A stretch of 7,102 bases of DNA from an uncultured Bacteroidales bacterium. GTDB lineage: Bacteria > Bacteroidota > Bacteroidia > Bacteroidales > Paludibacteraceae. The notes below the pieces were generated by a model. It was not told the origin of the DNA and did no database searches. It saw only the letters and a program-made list of their open reading frames with translations. The DNA lies in NCBI GenBank assembly GCA_946184195.1, contig CAMHEP010000076.1, positions 1-7,102 of the forward strand, given 5' to 3'. This document shows, piece by piece, positions 1-6,138 of this stretch. The position numbers and the translations under genes are program-made. Every line of letters begins with the position of its first letter. Position 1 is the first letter of the stretch.

Positions 1-78
1 GAGTTAGGAGACATTTATGAGCAGAAAAAAAAGTGGCGCTATCACTATATAAATAAGGGCTTGCTGAATAAGGAATAG
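1..78 (+). CDS. C-terminal tail of an unidentified upstream gene (partial)
   Basis: Frame 1 is the only + frame open from the window edge for any distance; the other two stop by base 20. It encodes 25 residues beginning ELGDIYEQKKKW and ending NKGLLNKE, then TAG at 76-78. The composition is charged and aromatic and looks like real protein; the start vaguely resembles a tetratricopeptide helix (LGDIYEQKK), but this is too short to name a family. The 5' end lies outside the window. The stop codon sits inside a 15-bp tandem duplication, so a second in-frame TAG follows at 91-93. It could still be non-coding spacer; the call rests only on openness and residue composition. Confidence 0.4.
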   Translation, partial: ELGDIYEQKKKWRYHYINKGLLNKE

Positions 79-94
79 TTGAATAAGGAATAGC
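65..94. repeat. 15-bp tandem duplication spanning a stop codon
   Basis: TGAATAAGGAATAG occurs at 65-78 and again at 80-93, a 15-bp period with only the last base of the unit differing. A weaker in-register copy may precede it at 50-64 (10 of 15 bases match), and a shifted degenerate copy follows near 96-107. The period is a multiple of three and the unit contains the TAG that ends the putative upstream reading frame, so that stop is duplicated in frame. Confidence 0.8.
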
Positions 95-126
95 CCAAAT
101 AAAGAATCTCCTAATTTATTGCGAAC

Positions 127-168
127 CTTTTTGTACATATAAAAAAACTTTTTGTACATATAAAAAAA
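127..168. repeat. perfect 21-bp tandem duplication at the promoter
   Basis: Bases 127-147 and 148-168 are identical, directly adjacent 21-bp units. Each consists of a C, five T, GTACATAT and an A-tract. The second copy contains the TTTG -33 element (151-154) of the nuclease-like gene's promoter; the first copy has an equivalent TTTG at 130-133 but no TAnnTTTG element at the right distance. Twenty-one bp is two helical turns, so the two copies would present the same face of the DNA. It could be replication slippage in AT-rich spacer or a pair of protein-binding sites. Confidence 0.9.
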
Positions 169-182
169 ATTTATTACCTTTG
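151..182 (+). promoter_or_regulatory. Bacteroidetes-type promoter of the EEP-family gene
   Basis: TTTG at 151-154, a 20-bp spacer, then TACCTTTG at 175-182, an exact match to the TTTG/TAnnTTTG form recognised by the primary sigma factor of Bacteroidetes. Transcription would begin a few bases after 182, leaving a leader of roughly 20 nt before the ATG at 210. The -33 element falls within the second copy of the 21-bp tandem repeat. Confidence 0.8.
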
Positions 183-209
183 CAGCCGATATGACAAACA
201 TATAATCTT

Positions 210-1529
210 ATGAATCGATCTTGCATCACACTATTATTGACTACTCTTCTACCGATATGTTTTACTATCCTTGTAGGGAATGGTATCAACGCTGCGCAAC
301 GCGTCTCTCTAGACGAACTCAACCATGGCGGATGGGAGCGCTACAAGGGACAGACTATCACACTCACTACGCCACTCCACGTCGTGGGACTTTACTACGA
401 CTCTGTCGTACTGGCAAAGGATTTCCTCTATGCTCCCGAGGAACACGCTATCGGACTGGACCAAGGCGATTCAACCCTATACAAGCAACTCAGGCAAACA
501 AATTATCATCAACGTATACGGCTGGAAGCCAAATATTACCCATGGAAAATACGCACCGGAGCAATAGTGAAAAATCTGACGGCAACGGTAAACGGCGAGA
601 GACGACTCGTCAGCGGTAAGGCTCCGCGATTCACCCATACACGTTTCAGACGACGTCCACCCAAACGCGACAAAGAAGCTGACATGATTATCTGCGCTGC
701 CAACATACAAAACTACTTCTACCACTTAGGCGGCTATGCAAGCAGGAAGACTACACCTAAACAGTTCGACCTGCAGACACACAAAATAGCTACGGCTCTC
801 CATCGCGTAGATGCCGACCTCTATGCGCTCTGCGAAGTAGAACGAGGCAGCGCGGCTCCTGATGCCTTAGTGGAAGCAATGAACAGGAAAGCCGGCAAAG
901 AACTGTACGCTTGGATAGACAACGGATTCACCGATGCAGATATGATTATGGTGGCATGGATATACCGTAAAGACCGTGTACACCCATACGGCAACACCTA
1001 CTATGCTTATAGCGACACCATCGGACATTACCACTATCGACTCATGATGCACGGCTTTGAACACATCAAGAGCGGAGAGAAACTCAATGTATGCCTAAAC
1101 CACTTACGCTCCAAACACGGGAAACCCGAGGTGTCCAACGCTCGACGAATGGCAAATGTGGACAGCGTCCTCTACATGCTCGACACGCTGCAGAGACGCG
1201 GACATCTCTTGGACGAAGATATACTCATGGTAGGCGACTACAACTGCTATGCTTACGAGCAACCCATACGAGCCATCGTATCTGCCGGCTACGCCGACCA
1301 ACTGTTGCGCCTTGATCCGCACGGATACAGTTATGTCTACCATAGCGAACGAGGTTATCTTGACCGTGTGTTTGCCAACCCCTCCATGGAGAAACAGGTG
1401 CATAGTATTCAGCCCTGGCACATCAACACCGATGCCTACTACTCAAAAGGATATAGGAGCAAATATGCCGACACGGACGTGATACGATATGCCGACCACG
1501 ACCCCGTACTGATAGGGATAAAGTTTTAA
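210..1529 (+). CDS. exported endonuclease/exonuclease/phosphatase (EEP) family protein
   Basis: A 439-residue metal-dependent phosphoesterase of the DNase I-like EEP superfamily. Residues 1 to about 29 look like a Sec signal peptide: Arg3, a hydrophobic run from 6 to 22, and a likely cleavage near INAA/Q. Residues about 30-150 form an extra N-terminal domain (GWERYKGQTITLTTPLHVVG) that resembles the OB-fold-like module preceding the catalytic domain in secreted nucleases; this is inferred. The catalytic domain (about 158-439) shows the expected motif order: AANIQN (Asn165), LCEVE (Glu209), LNHLRSK (His298), GDYN (Asp343, Asn345), YLDRVF (Asp385) and ADHDP (Asp429, His430). All key residues are present, so it should be active, but DNA, RNA, phospholipid and sugar phosphate substrates cannot be separated from sequence. 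Extracellular or periplasmic nutrient nuclease is the best guess. The ATG fits the leader length from the promoter at 151-182. It appears monocistronic and converges on the NlpC/P60 gene. Confidence 0.88.
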   Translation: MNRSCITLLLTTLLPICFTILVGNGINAAQRVSLDELNHGGWERYKGQTITLTTPLHVVGLYYDSVVLAKDFLYAPEEHAIGLDQGDSTLYKQLRQTNYHQRIRLEAKYYPWKIRTGAIVKNLTATVNGERRLVSGKAPRFTHTRFRRRPPKRDKEADMIICAANIQNYFYHLGGYASRKTTPKQFDLQTHKIATALHRVDADLYALCEVERGSAAPDALVEAMNRKAGKELYAWIDNGFTDADMIMVAWIYRKDRVHPYGNTYYAYSDTIGHYHYRLMMHGFEHIKSGEKLNVCLNHLRSKHGKPEVSNARRMANVDSVLYMLDTLQRRGHLLDEDILMVGDYNCYAYEQPIRAIVSAGYADQLLRLDPHGYSYVYHSERGYLDRVFANPSMEKQVHSIQPWHINTDAYYSKGYRSKYADTDVIRYADHDPVLIGIKF

Positions 1530-1536
1530 AAGCGAC

Positions 1537-1555
1537 CGGCGAATCAGACGCGCCG
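1537..1555. terminator. possible weak terminator hairpin between convergent genes
   Basis: CGGCG (1537-1541) pairs with CGCCG (1551-1555) across a 9-base loop, in the only space between the two converging stop codons; it also covers the end of the NlpC/P60 reading frame. Read on the minus strand, the stem is followed after five bases by TTTT; on the plus strand no T-run follows. The stem is short and the T-run displaced, so this is tentative and would mainly serve the minus-strand gene. Confidence 0.25.
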
Positions 1556-2329
1556 TATACTGACCAAATCGTGTGTGAGTCCATTTTGCTCCACACTAAC
1601 GATACCTTGAGAAGTCAACTGCTCCACTTTCACGCGACCGCTGCAGTGGATGATACGCTCGCCGTCAATGGCTATCCCTACATGCGAGACAGGTGTTTCA
1701 CCACCGTGGTTGAAAAAACACAAATCACCTGCTTTAACAGCCTTTAACGAGCTAACTTTACGACCTTGCTTAGCCTGGTCCTTGGCATTACGATGCAAAG
1801 ACCGTCCAAAGAGACTCATTACCTGCTGCACAAATCCCGAGCAGTCCATACCCATCGCATTCTTACCACCCCATAAATAGGGTACATTCAATAGGAAACG
1901 GCATACGCCAAGCAGGTTCTGCTCGTTCAACTCCAACGGCTCTGCTGCCACCATAGACGGGTCGATACGAAACCCTACCCCCAACAGCGTAAAACGACCT
2001 TCCAGATAGTTAGGCAAAGTTGTGCCTAATGCCAAGGGGATGGTTTGACCGTTATTCTCACTCATGGCATAAGCCATCGGCATCTGAACACGAGCCACAG
2101 CACGACCATCTGCCTTGAGTTGTTTCCACTCATCTGCCTTAAGCAACGTCACCATCTTGCTATCACACCAGCCTTCCTCTCCATCGTCGTCACACTTGAC
2201 ACGTATCCAACGAGGTTGCTTATCGAGCACCCGGCATGTCTGACCAAAAAGCATTTGTGTACTCTGTTCTGCCTGTTCACGAGGCTCGGTGCGCACCGGC
2301 ACCACACTATGAAGAATAATCGCGTGCAT
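1544..2329 (-). CDS. NlpC/P60 family cell-wall peptidase with SH3-like domains
   Basis: A 261-residue cysteine peptidase, predicted to cut gamma-D-Glu to diamino-acid bonds in murein peptides. Residues 1 to about 62 form a bacterial SH3-like domain (VPVRTEP, then GEEGWCDSKMV), about 75-130 look like a second one, and 138-261 are the NlpC/P60 domain: YLWGGKNAMGMDCSGF with nucleophile Cys163, SHVGIAI with His216, and IIHCSG with His228 completing the triad. Two SH3b domains plus a C-terminal NlpC/P60 domain is the layout of YkfC-type dipeptidyl peptidases that process stem-peptide fragments; that specificity is inferred. There is no signal peptide or lipobox, which suggests a cytoplasmic recycling role. 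I chose the ATG at 2329: a longer TTG start at 2353 would lie inside the -7 promoter element, upstream of the expected transcript start. The ATG leaves a leader of about 15 nt and places MHAIILHSVVPVR at the family-like N-terminus. Confidence 0.88.
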   Translation of the reverse strand: MHAIILHSVVPVRTEPREQAEQSTQMLFGQTCRVLDKQPRWIRVKCDDDGEEGWCDSKMVTLLKADEWKQLKADGRAVARVQMPMAYAMSENNGQTIPLALGTTLPNYLEGRFTLLGVGFRIDPSMVAAEPLELNEQNLLGVCRFLLNVPYLWGGKNAMGMDCSGFVQQVMSLFGRSLHRNAKDQAKQGRKVSSLKAVKAGDLCFFNHGGETPVSHVGIAIDGERIIHCSGRVKVEQLTSQGIVSVEQNGLTHDLVSIRRV

Positions 2330-2350
2330 TGTTTTAACCGATATTTGCTG

Positions 2351-2382
2351 CAAAAGTACGAAAAATTTTGCGTGATTGCAAA
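2351..2382 (-). promoter_or_regulatory. Bacteroidetes-type promoter of the NlpC/P60 gene
   Basis: Read on the minus strand: TTTG (2382-2379), exactly 20 bp, then TACTTTTG (2358-2351), matching TTTG/TAnnTTTG. Transcription would start near 2345, about 15 nt before the ATG at 2329. It overlaps the valS promoter: its -33 box lies inside the valS spacer. Confidence 0.8.
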
Positions 2383-2398
2383 TTTATTCGTACCTTTG
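2367..2398 (+). promoter_or_regulatory. Bacteroidetes-type promoter of valS and the downstream synthase
   Basis: TTTG at 2367-2370, a 20-bp spacer, then TACCTTTG at 2391-2398, identical in its -7 element and spacing to the promoter at 151-182. Transcription would begin near 2404, giving a leader of about 40 nt to the valS ATG. That AT-rich leader shows no Shine-Dalgarno sequence, T-box or attenuator hairpin. The -33 box lies inside the spacer of the opposing promoter. Confidence 0.8.
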
Positions 2399-2443
2399 CA
2401 TGATTTTTCGTACATTGTAAATGATTAAATCGTAAATATTTTT

Positions 2444-5113
2444 ATGGATTCCAAGTACAACCCGACAGACATTGAAGCACGCCGGTATCAATACTGGCTG
2501 GACAACAAACTTTTCCATTCCACGCCGGATGGGCGCGAGCCTTTTACCGTAGTCATTCCCCCACCTAATGTGACGGGGGTGCTCCATATGGGACACGTGC
2601 TCAACGAGACTATACAGGATATACTCGTACGACGTGCTCGACTCAAGGGGAAAAATGCCTGCTGGGTGCCCGGTACTGACCACGCCAGTATAGCTACCGA
2701 GGCCAAGGTCATCAAACGACTTAAAGAACAAGGTATTAATAAGAGTGACCTCACTCGAGACGAGTTTCTCAAACACGCCTGGGCATGGACGGATGAACAC
2801 GGAGGTATCATCCTCAAACAACTACGCAAATTAGGTTGTTCGTGCGACTGGGATCGCACAGCATTCACCATGGACGAGACCCGCAGCAAGGCTGTCATCA
2901 AAGTATTCTGCGACCTATACAACAAGGGGCTCATCTATCGCGGGCTCCGTATGGTCAATTGGGACCCGGAACGCCAAACAGCATTGAGCGACGAAGAGGT
3001 CATCTATCACGACGAGCATAGCAAATTCTACTACCTTAGATACAAGGTAGCAGAAGAAGGCGTTAAGAACCCTGAGACCGGGGCTGACTATGCCGTGGTT
3101 GCCACCACACGTCCCGAGACAATATTCGGCGATATAGCCGTCTGCATTAACCCCAAGGAGGAGAAGAACCAATGGCTCAAGGGTAAGCATGTCATCGTTC
3201 CGGGAGTAGGACGTGTCATCCCTATCATCGAGGATAGATATGTCGAGATAGGCTTCGGTACAGGATGCCTCAAAGTGACACCTGCCCACGATGTGAACGA
3301 CTATGCACTCGGTCAAAAATACAACCTCAAGACCATCGATATCTTCACCCCCGATGCTCATTTGAATATGGACACGGTGGAAGATGAGTTACAAGCGAAC
3401 GTGCGTCGCTACCACGGAATGGACCGCTTTGACTGCCGCAAGCTGATTGTGGAGGACCTCAAAGGTATGGACCTTGTGGAGAAAGTGGAAGACTATGACA
3501 ACAAAGTCGGCTACTCGGAGCGCACCAACGTTCCTATCGAACCCCGTTTGAGTCTACAATGGTTCATCCGTATGCAGCATTTCGCAGATATAGCCCTGCC
3601 GCCGGTCATGAACGACGATATTGTCTTCTATCCGGCTAAATACAAGAATACCTACCGTAACTGGCTGGAGAATATCAAAGATTGGTGCATCAGTCGTCAG
3701 CTATGGTGGGGACATCGCATACCCGCCTATTATGACGCAGACCTCTTAGCGCAGACAGGTGCCGAGAACTACCCTTCTGACAAGATAATCGTCAGCGAGA
3801 CTACTCCAGAGGGTAACTACGTACAGGATGAAGGAGCACTCGACACTTGGTTCAGCAGTTGGCTATGGCCCATCAGTCTATTCGACGGCATCGAGCACCC
3901 CGACAACAACGAGATGCGCTATTACTACCCCACCGCTGACCTCGTAACCGGACCTGATATCATCTTCTTCTGGGTTGCCCGCATGATTATGGCTGGATAT
4001 GAATATCCGCATAAAATGCCATTCAAGCACGTCTATTTCACGGGTATTGTGCGCGATAAGTTGGGACGCAAGATGAGTAAGTCGTTAGGTAATAGTCCCG
4101 ACCCGCTGGATCTGATTGAGCGCTTCGGCGCCGACGGCGTACGCATGGGTATGATGCTCGCCGCCCCAGCCGGCAACGACATACTCTTCGACGAGTCACT
4201 ATGCGAGCAGGGACGTAATTTCTGCAATAAGATTTGGAACTGCTTCCGCCTCATCAAGGGGTGGATCGTCAAGGACGCTGATACCGACCAAGGCAACCGT
4301 TTGGCTGTTCAATGGTTTGACGCTAAATTACGCGAGACTTCCCTTGAGGTAGATGACCTTATGAACAAGTATCGTCTTAGCGAAGCGCTCATGGCTATCT
4401 ATAAGCTCTATACGGAGGATTTCTCCGGTTGGTATCTCGAGATGATTAAGCCATCTTATGGCGAGCCTATTGATAGGGGCACCTACGAGCATACACTCTA
4501 TTTCTTCGACCACATGCTACGCCTGCTGCACCCCTTCATGCCATTTATCACCGAAGAGTTATGGTTGGACCTTGGTGAAGGACGCGAGGCAAAAGGCGAG
4601 TCTATAATGGTAGCGCCCCTTCTCCAAGCAGAAGTTAAAACAGAAGACCGCGCACTGCTATCCCGTATAGATCATTTGCGCGAAATAGTATCCGGTATAC
4701 GGAATATCCGTGCACAAAAGAATATTGGACTGAAAGAGCAATTGCAACTCTTCATCGTAGGAACTACCGGGGAGCAATCCGAAGGATACTACAATCTCTT
4801 AAAGAAACTGGCTAACCTAAGCGAAATATGCTGCAATGATAAACCACAAGGGTCTGTTTCCTTCCTCGTGGAGACCACCGAATATGCCGTTCCATTGAGC
4901 CAATTCATCAACGTAGGAGAAGAACTCAAGAAACTGCAGGCAGACCTACAACACCAAGAGGGCTTCCTACGCGGCGTCATGGCTAAACTTAGCAATGAAC
5001 GCTTCGTACAGAACGCCAAACCCGAAGTGGTAGAACTGGAGCGCAAGAAGCAGCACGACGCCGAGCAGCGTATCGCCACTATCAAGGAGGCAATCATCGC
5101 CCTACAGCATTGA
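2444..5113 (+). CDS. valS: valine--tRNA ligase (ValRS)
   Basis: An 889-residue class Ia aminoacyl-tRNA synthetase that charges tRNA-Val with valine in the cytoplasm, in the usual bacterial size range (about 870-950). The Rossmann catalytic core has the HIGH-type motif HMGH at 48-51 after PPPNVTGVL, GTDHASIATE at 77-86, WCISRQLWWG at 414-423, ALDTWFSS at 465-472, and KMSKS at 543-547. The CP1 editing domain, which removes mischarged threonine, spans about 190-350 and carries TTRPET (221-226) and AHDVND (281-286). The anticodon-binding helical domain follows from about 640, and the C-terminal tRNA-binding coiled-coil arm is about 822-889, rich in Lys, Glu and Gln. No key motif is missing. The ATG at 2444 gives the expected MDSKYNPTDIEARRYQYW N-terminus. 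Its stop overlaps the start of the next gene (TTGA), so the two are co-transcribed and probably translationally coupled. Confidence 0.97.
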   Translation: MDSKYNPTDIEARRYQYWLDNKLFHSTPDGREPFTVVIPPPNVTGVLHMGHVLNETIQDILVRRARLKGKNACWVPGTDHASIATEAKVIKRLKEQGINKSDLTRDEFLKHAWAWTDEHGGIILKQLRKLGCSCDWDRTAFTMDETRSKAVIKVFCDLYNKGLIYRGLRMVNWDPERQTALSDEEVIYHDEHSKFYYLRYKVAEEGVKNPETGADYAVVATTRPETIFGDIAVCINPKEEKNQWLKGKHVIVPGVGRVIPIIEDRYVEIGFGTGCLKVTPAHDVNDYALGQKYNLKTIDIFTPDAHLNMDTVEDELQANVRRYHGMDRFDCRKLIVEDLKGMDLVEKVEDYDNKVGYSERTNVPIEPRLSLQWFIRMQHFADIALPPVMNDDIVFYPAKYKNTYRNWLENIKDWCISRQLWWGHRIPAYYDADLLAQTGAENYPSDKIIVSETTPEGNYVQDEGALDTWFSSWLWPISLFDGIEHPDNNEMRYYYPTADLVTGPDIIFFWVARMIMAGYEYPHKMPFKHVYFTGIVRDKLGRKMSKSLGNSPDPLDLIERFGADGVRMGMMLAAPAGNDILFDESLCEQGRNFCNKIWNCFRLIKGWIVKDADTDQGNRLAVQWFDAKLRETSLEVDDLMNKYRLSEALMAIYKLYTEDFSGWYLEMIKPSYGEPIDRGTYEHTLYFFDHMLRLLHPFMPFITEELWLDLGEGREAKGESIMVAPLLQAEVKTEDRALLSRIDHLREIVSGIRNIRAQKNIGLKEQLQLFIVGTTGEQSEGYYNLLKKLANLSEICCNDKPQGSVSFLVETTEYAVPLSQFINVGEELKKLQADLQHQEGFLRGVMAKLSNERFVQNAKPEVVELERKKQHDAEQRIATIKEAIIALQH

Positions 5114-6138
5114 TTCTTAGAGATAAGATATTGGTGGCAGGTCCCTGTGCTGCTGAGAGCAAGCAACAGGTTCTTAGTACTGCCGAAAAGCTTGCATCCG
5201 TCGTCAAGCGTACGGGTGCAAGGCTCATCTATCGTGCCGGACTGTGGAAACCCCGTACCTCACCTCACTCCTTTCAGGGGGTGGGTGAAGAGGGGTTAAC
5301 ATGGCTACAAGAAACAGTCCAACTGACGAACCTACCCGTTGCCACCGAAGTATCGACCCCCGAGCAGGTACACATGGCTCTACACGCGCGCATACCTTAT
5401 TTATGGTTGGGTGCTCGTACGTGTGCTAATCCCATAGCTGTTCAAGAGTTAGCAGATGTCATCCGGCAGAGCAACTATTGTCCCGAAGGTGTACTGATAA
5501 AAAATCCCGTTAACGAAGATGCTCACCTTTGGCTCGGTAATATTGAGCGGATGGAATCCGTCGGTGTGCCGGTGATAGCCGTGCATCGCGGTTGCAACCA
5601 TCGTCCTTGTTGGCGCATGGCATACCAATTGCGCCAATTGCGTGCAGATATACCTCTGCTACTCGACCCTAGTCATATGTCCGGAGAGCGGGCTATGGTA
5701 CCTCTGCTCGCAAACAAAGCCGCAGCACTTCATTATGACGGTTGGATGATAGAAGTGCATCCTACGCCTGAACAAGCGCTCAGCGACAGTCGTCAGCAAA
5801 TAACACCTGACGAGTTGGAGCACCTAATCTCAGACCTTAAGAACTTTAGCGACGAAAAAGAAGCCCTTGATAATACTCCCATTGAGCTACGTTGGCTGCG
5901 TGCAGAGATAGACGAAATAGATGACACCCTGTGGACTGCCATAGCCGAGCGTATGGACATCGTGCGGCATATCGGGGAGGTGAAGCAACAAAACCATCTG
6001 GACGCCTATCAGCCCAATCGCTATCAAGCGATGCTTGCTCAGCGTATGGAATGGGCTGACAAAAACGGACTGCCCCGTGAGGCAGTCCGCTCCATTCTCG
6101 ACGTCATTCATGACGCCAGTGTTTCCCTACAGCACTAA
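5110..6138 (+). CDS. bifunctional DAHP synthase / chorismate mutase
   Basis: A 342-residue fusion catalysing two steps of aromatic amino-acid synthesis. Residues 1 to about 245 are a type I-beta (KDO8P synthase-like) DAHP synthase, which joins phosphoenolpyruvate and erythrose 4-phosphate: GPCAAES (11-17), YRAGLWKPRTSP (41-52), ATEV (78-81), LGARTCANP (100-108), KNPVNED (131-137), AVHRG (157-161), DPSHMSG (186-192) and IEVHPTPEQALSD (214-226). Residues about 256-342 are an AroQ-type chorismate mutase, converting chorismate to prephenate, with Arg264, Arg281, Lys292 and Arg304 at expected active-site positions. The mutase domain often gives feedback control of the synthase in such fusions; known of the family, not visible here. 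No in-frame ATG precedes GPCAAES, so a TTG at 5110, overlapping the valS stop, is the likeliest start. This N-terminus seems about a dozen residues shorter than usual. The 3' end overlaps the opposing gene by 12 bp and contains that gene's terminator. No other aro, tyr or phe gene is in the window. Confidence 0.93.
   Translation: MILRDKILVAGPCAAESKQQVLSTAEKLASVVKRTGARLIYRAGLWKPRTSPHSFQGVGEEGLTWLQETVQLTNLPVATEVSTPEQVHMALHARIPYLWLGARTCANPIAVQELADVIRQSNYCPEGVLIKNPVNEDAHLWLGNIERMESVGVPVIAVHRGCNHRPCWRMAYQLRQLRADIPLLLDPSHMSGERAMVPLLANKAAALHYDGWMIEVHPTPEQALSDSRQQITPDELEHLISDLKNFSDEKEALDNTPIELRWLRAEIDEIDDTLWTAIAERMDIVRHIGEVKQQNHLDAYQPNRYQAMLAQRMEWADKNGLPREAVRSILDVIHDASVSLQH
6061..6089 (-). terminator. 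strong intrinsic terminator for the minus-strand gene, inside the opposing CDS
   Basis: CGGACTGCC (6066-6074) pairs perfectly with GGCAGTCCG (6081-6089) across a 6-base loop: a 9-bp, GC-rich stem. The plus strand has AAAAA at 6061-6065, so on the minus strand the hairpin is followed at once by TTTTT, the classic Rho-independent form. It begins about 37 nt after the minus-strand gene's stop codon (6127-6129). On the plus strand no T-run follows, so it should act in one direction only. The same bases encode KNGLPREAVR (318-327) of the chorismate mutase domain. Confidence 0.8.

Larger units (their letters stand above)
2349..2400. repeat. large inverted repeat forming a symmetric divergent promoter
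   Basis: Bases 2349-2371 and 2378-2400 are inverted copies matching at 20 of 23 positions around a 6-base centre (GTGATT). Outer halves read TGCAAA-N-GTACGAA on the left and TTCGTAC-N-TTTGCA on the right; inner ends are TTTGC and GCAAA. The arms contain the -33 and -7 elements of both the NlpC/P60 and valS promoters. A further TTCGTAC lies at 2407-2413, just outside the right arm. The dyad lies mostly upstream of both expected transcript starts, so it is probably not an RNA hairpin; it could be an operator or simply the result of two strong, similar promoters sharing space. Confidence 0.85.

Noticed and set aside
4..114. Inverted 8-mers TTAGGAGA (4-11) and TCTCCTAA (107-114)
   Set aside because: They are about 95 bases apart with no T-run and AT-rich DNA between; neither a terminator nor clear element ends.
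4..201. Minus-strand reading frame of 65 codons with repeated FFYMYKK
   Set aside because: Its repeat is only the translation of the 21-bp AT-rich tandem duplication, and it runs through the promoter region and the opposite strand of the upstream gene tail; nothing suggests coding.
1571..1596. GTGTG(T)GAG/CTCCACAC stem as a plus-strand terminator for the EEP gene
   Set aside because: It has a bulge, lies in NlpC/P60 coding sequence and is not followed by T residues.
2330..2353. Longer NlpC/P60 start at TTG 2353, adding 8 residues
   Set aside because: This TTG is part of the -7 promoter element and would lie upstream of the transcript start; the ATG at 2329 fits better.
2401..2443. Possible T-box, attenuator or riboswitch before valS
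   Set aside because: The leader is only about 40 nt, AT-rich and without stem-loops; too short for any such element.
5625..5642. 9-bp tandem repeat CCAATTGCG twice, giving QLRQLR in the DAHP synthase
   Set aside because: The distance between flanking conserved motifs matches the normal family length as far as I can judge, so it is not an insertion; likely chance codon use.
5101..6138. valS and the synthase both end in LQH, with CCTACAGCA before each stop (5101-5109 and 6126-6134)
   Set aside because: Only nine bases are identical and the flanking sequences differ; coincidence is the simplest reading, not a duplication or att site.
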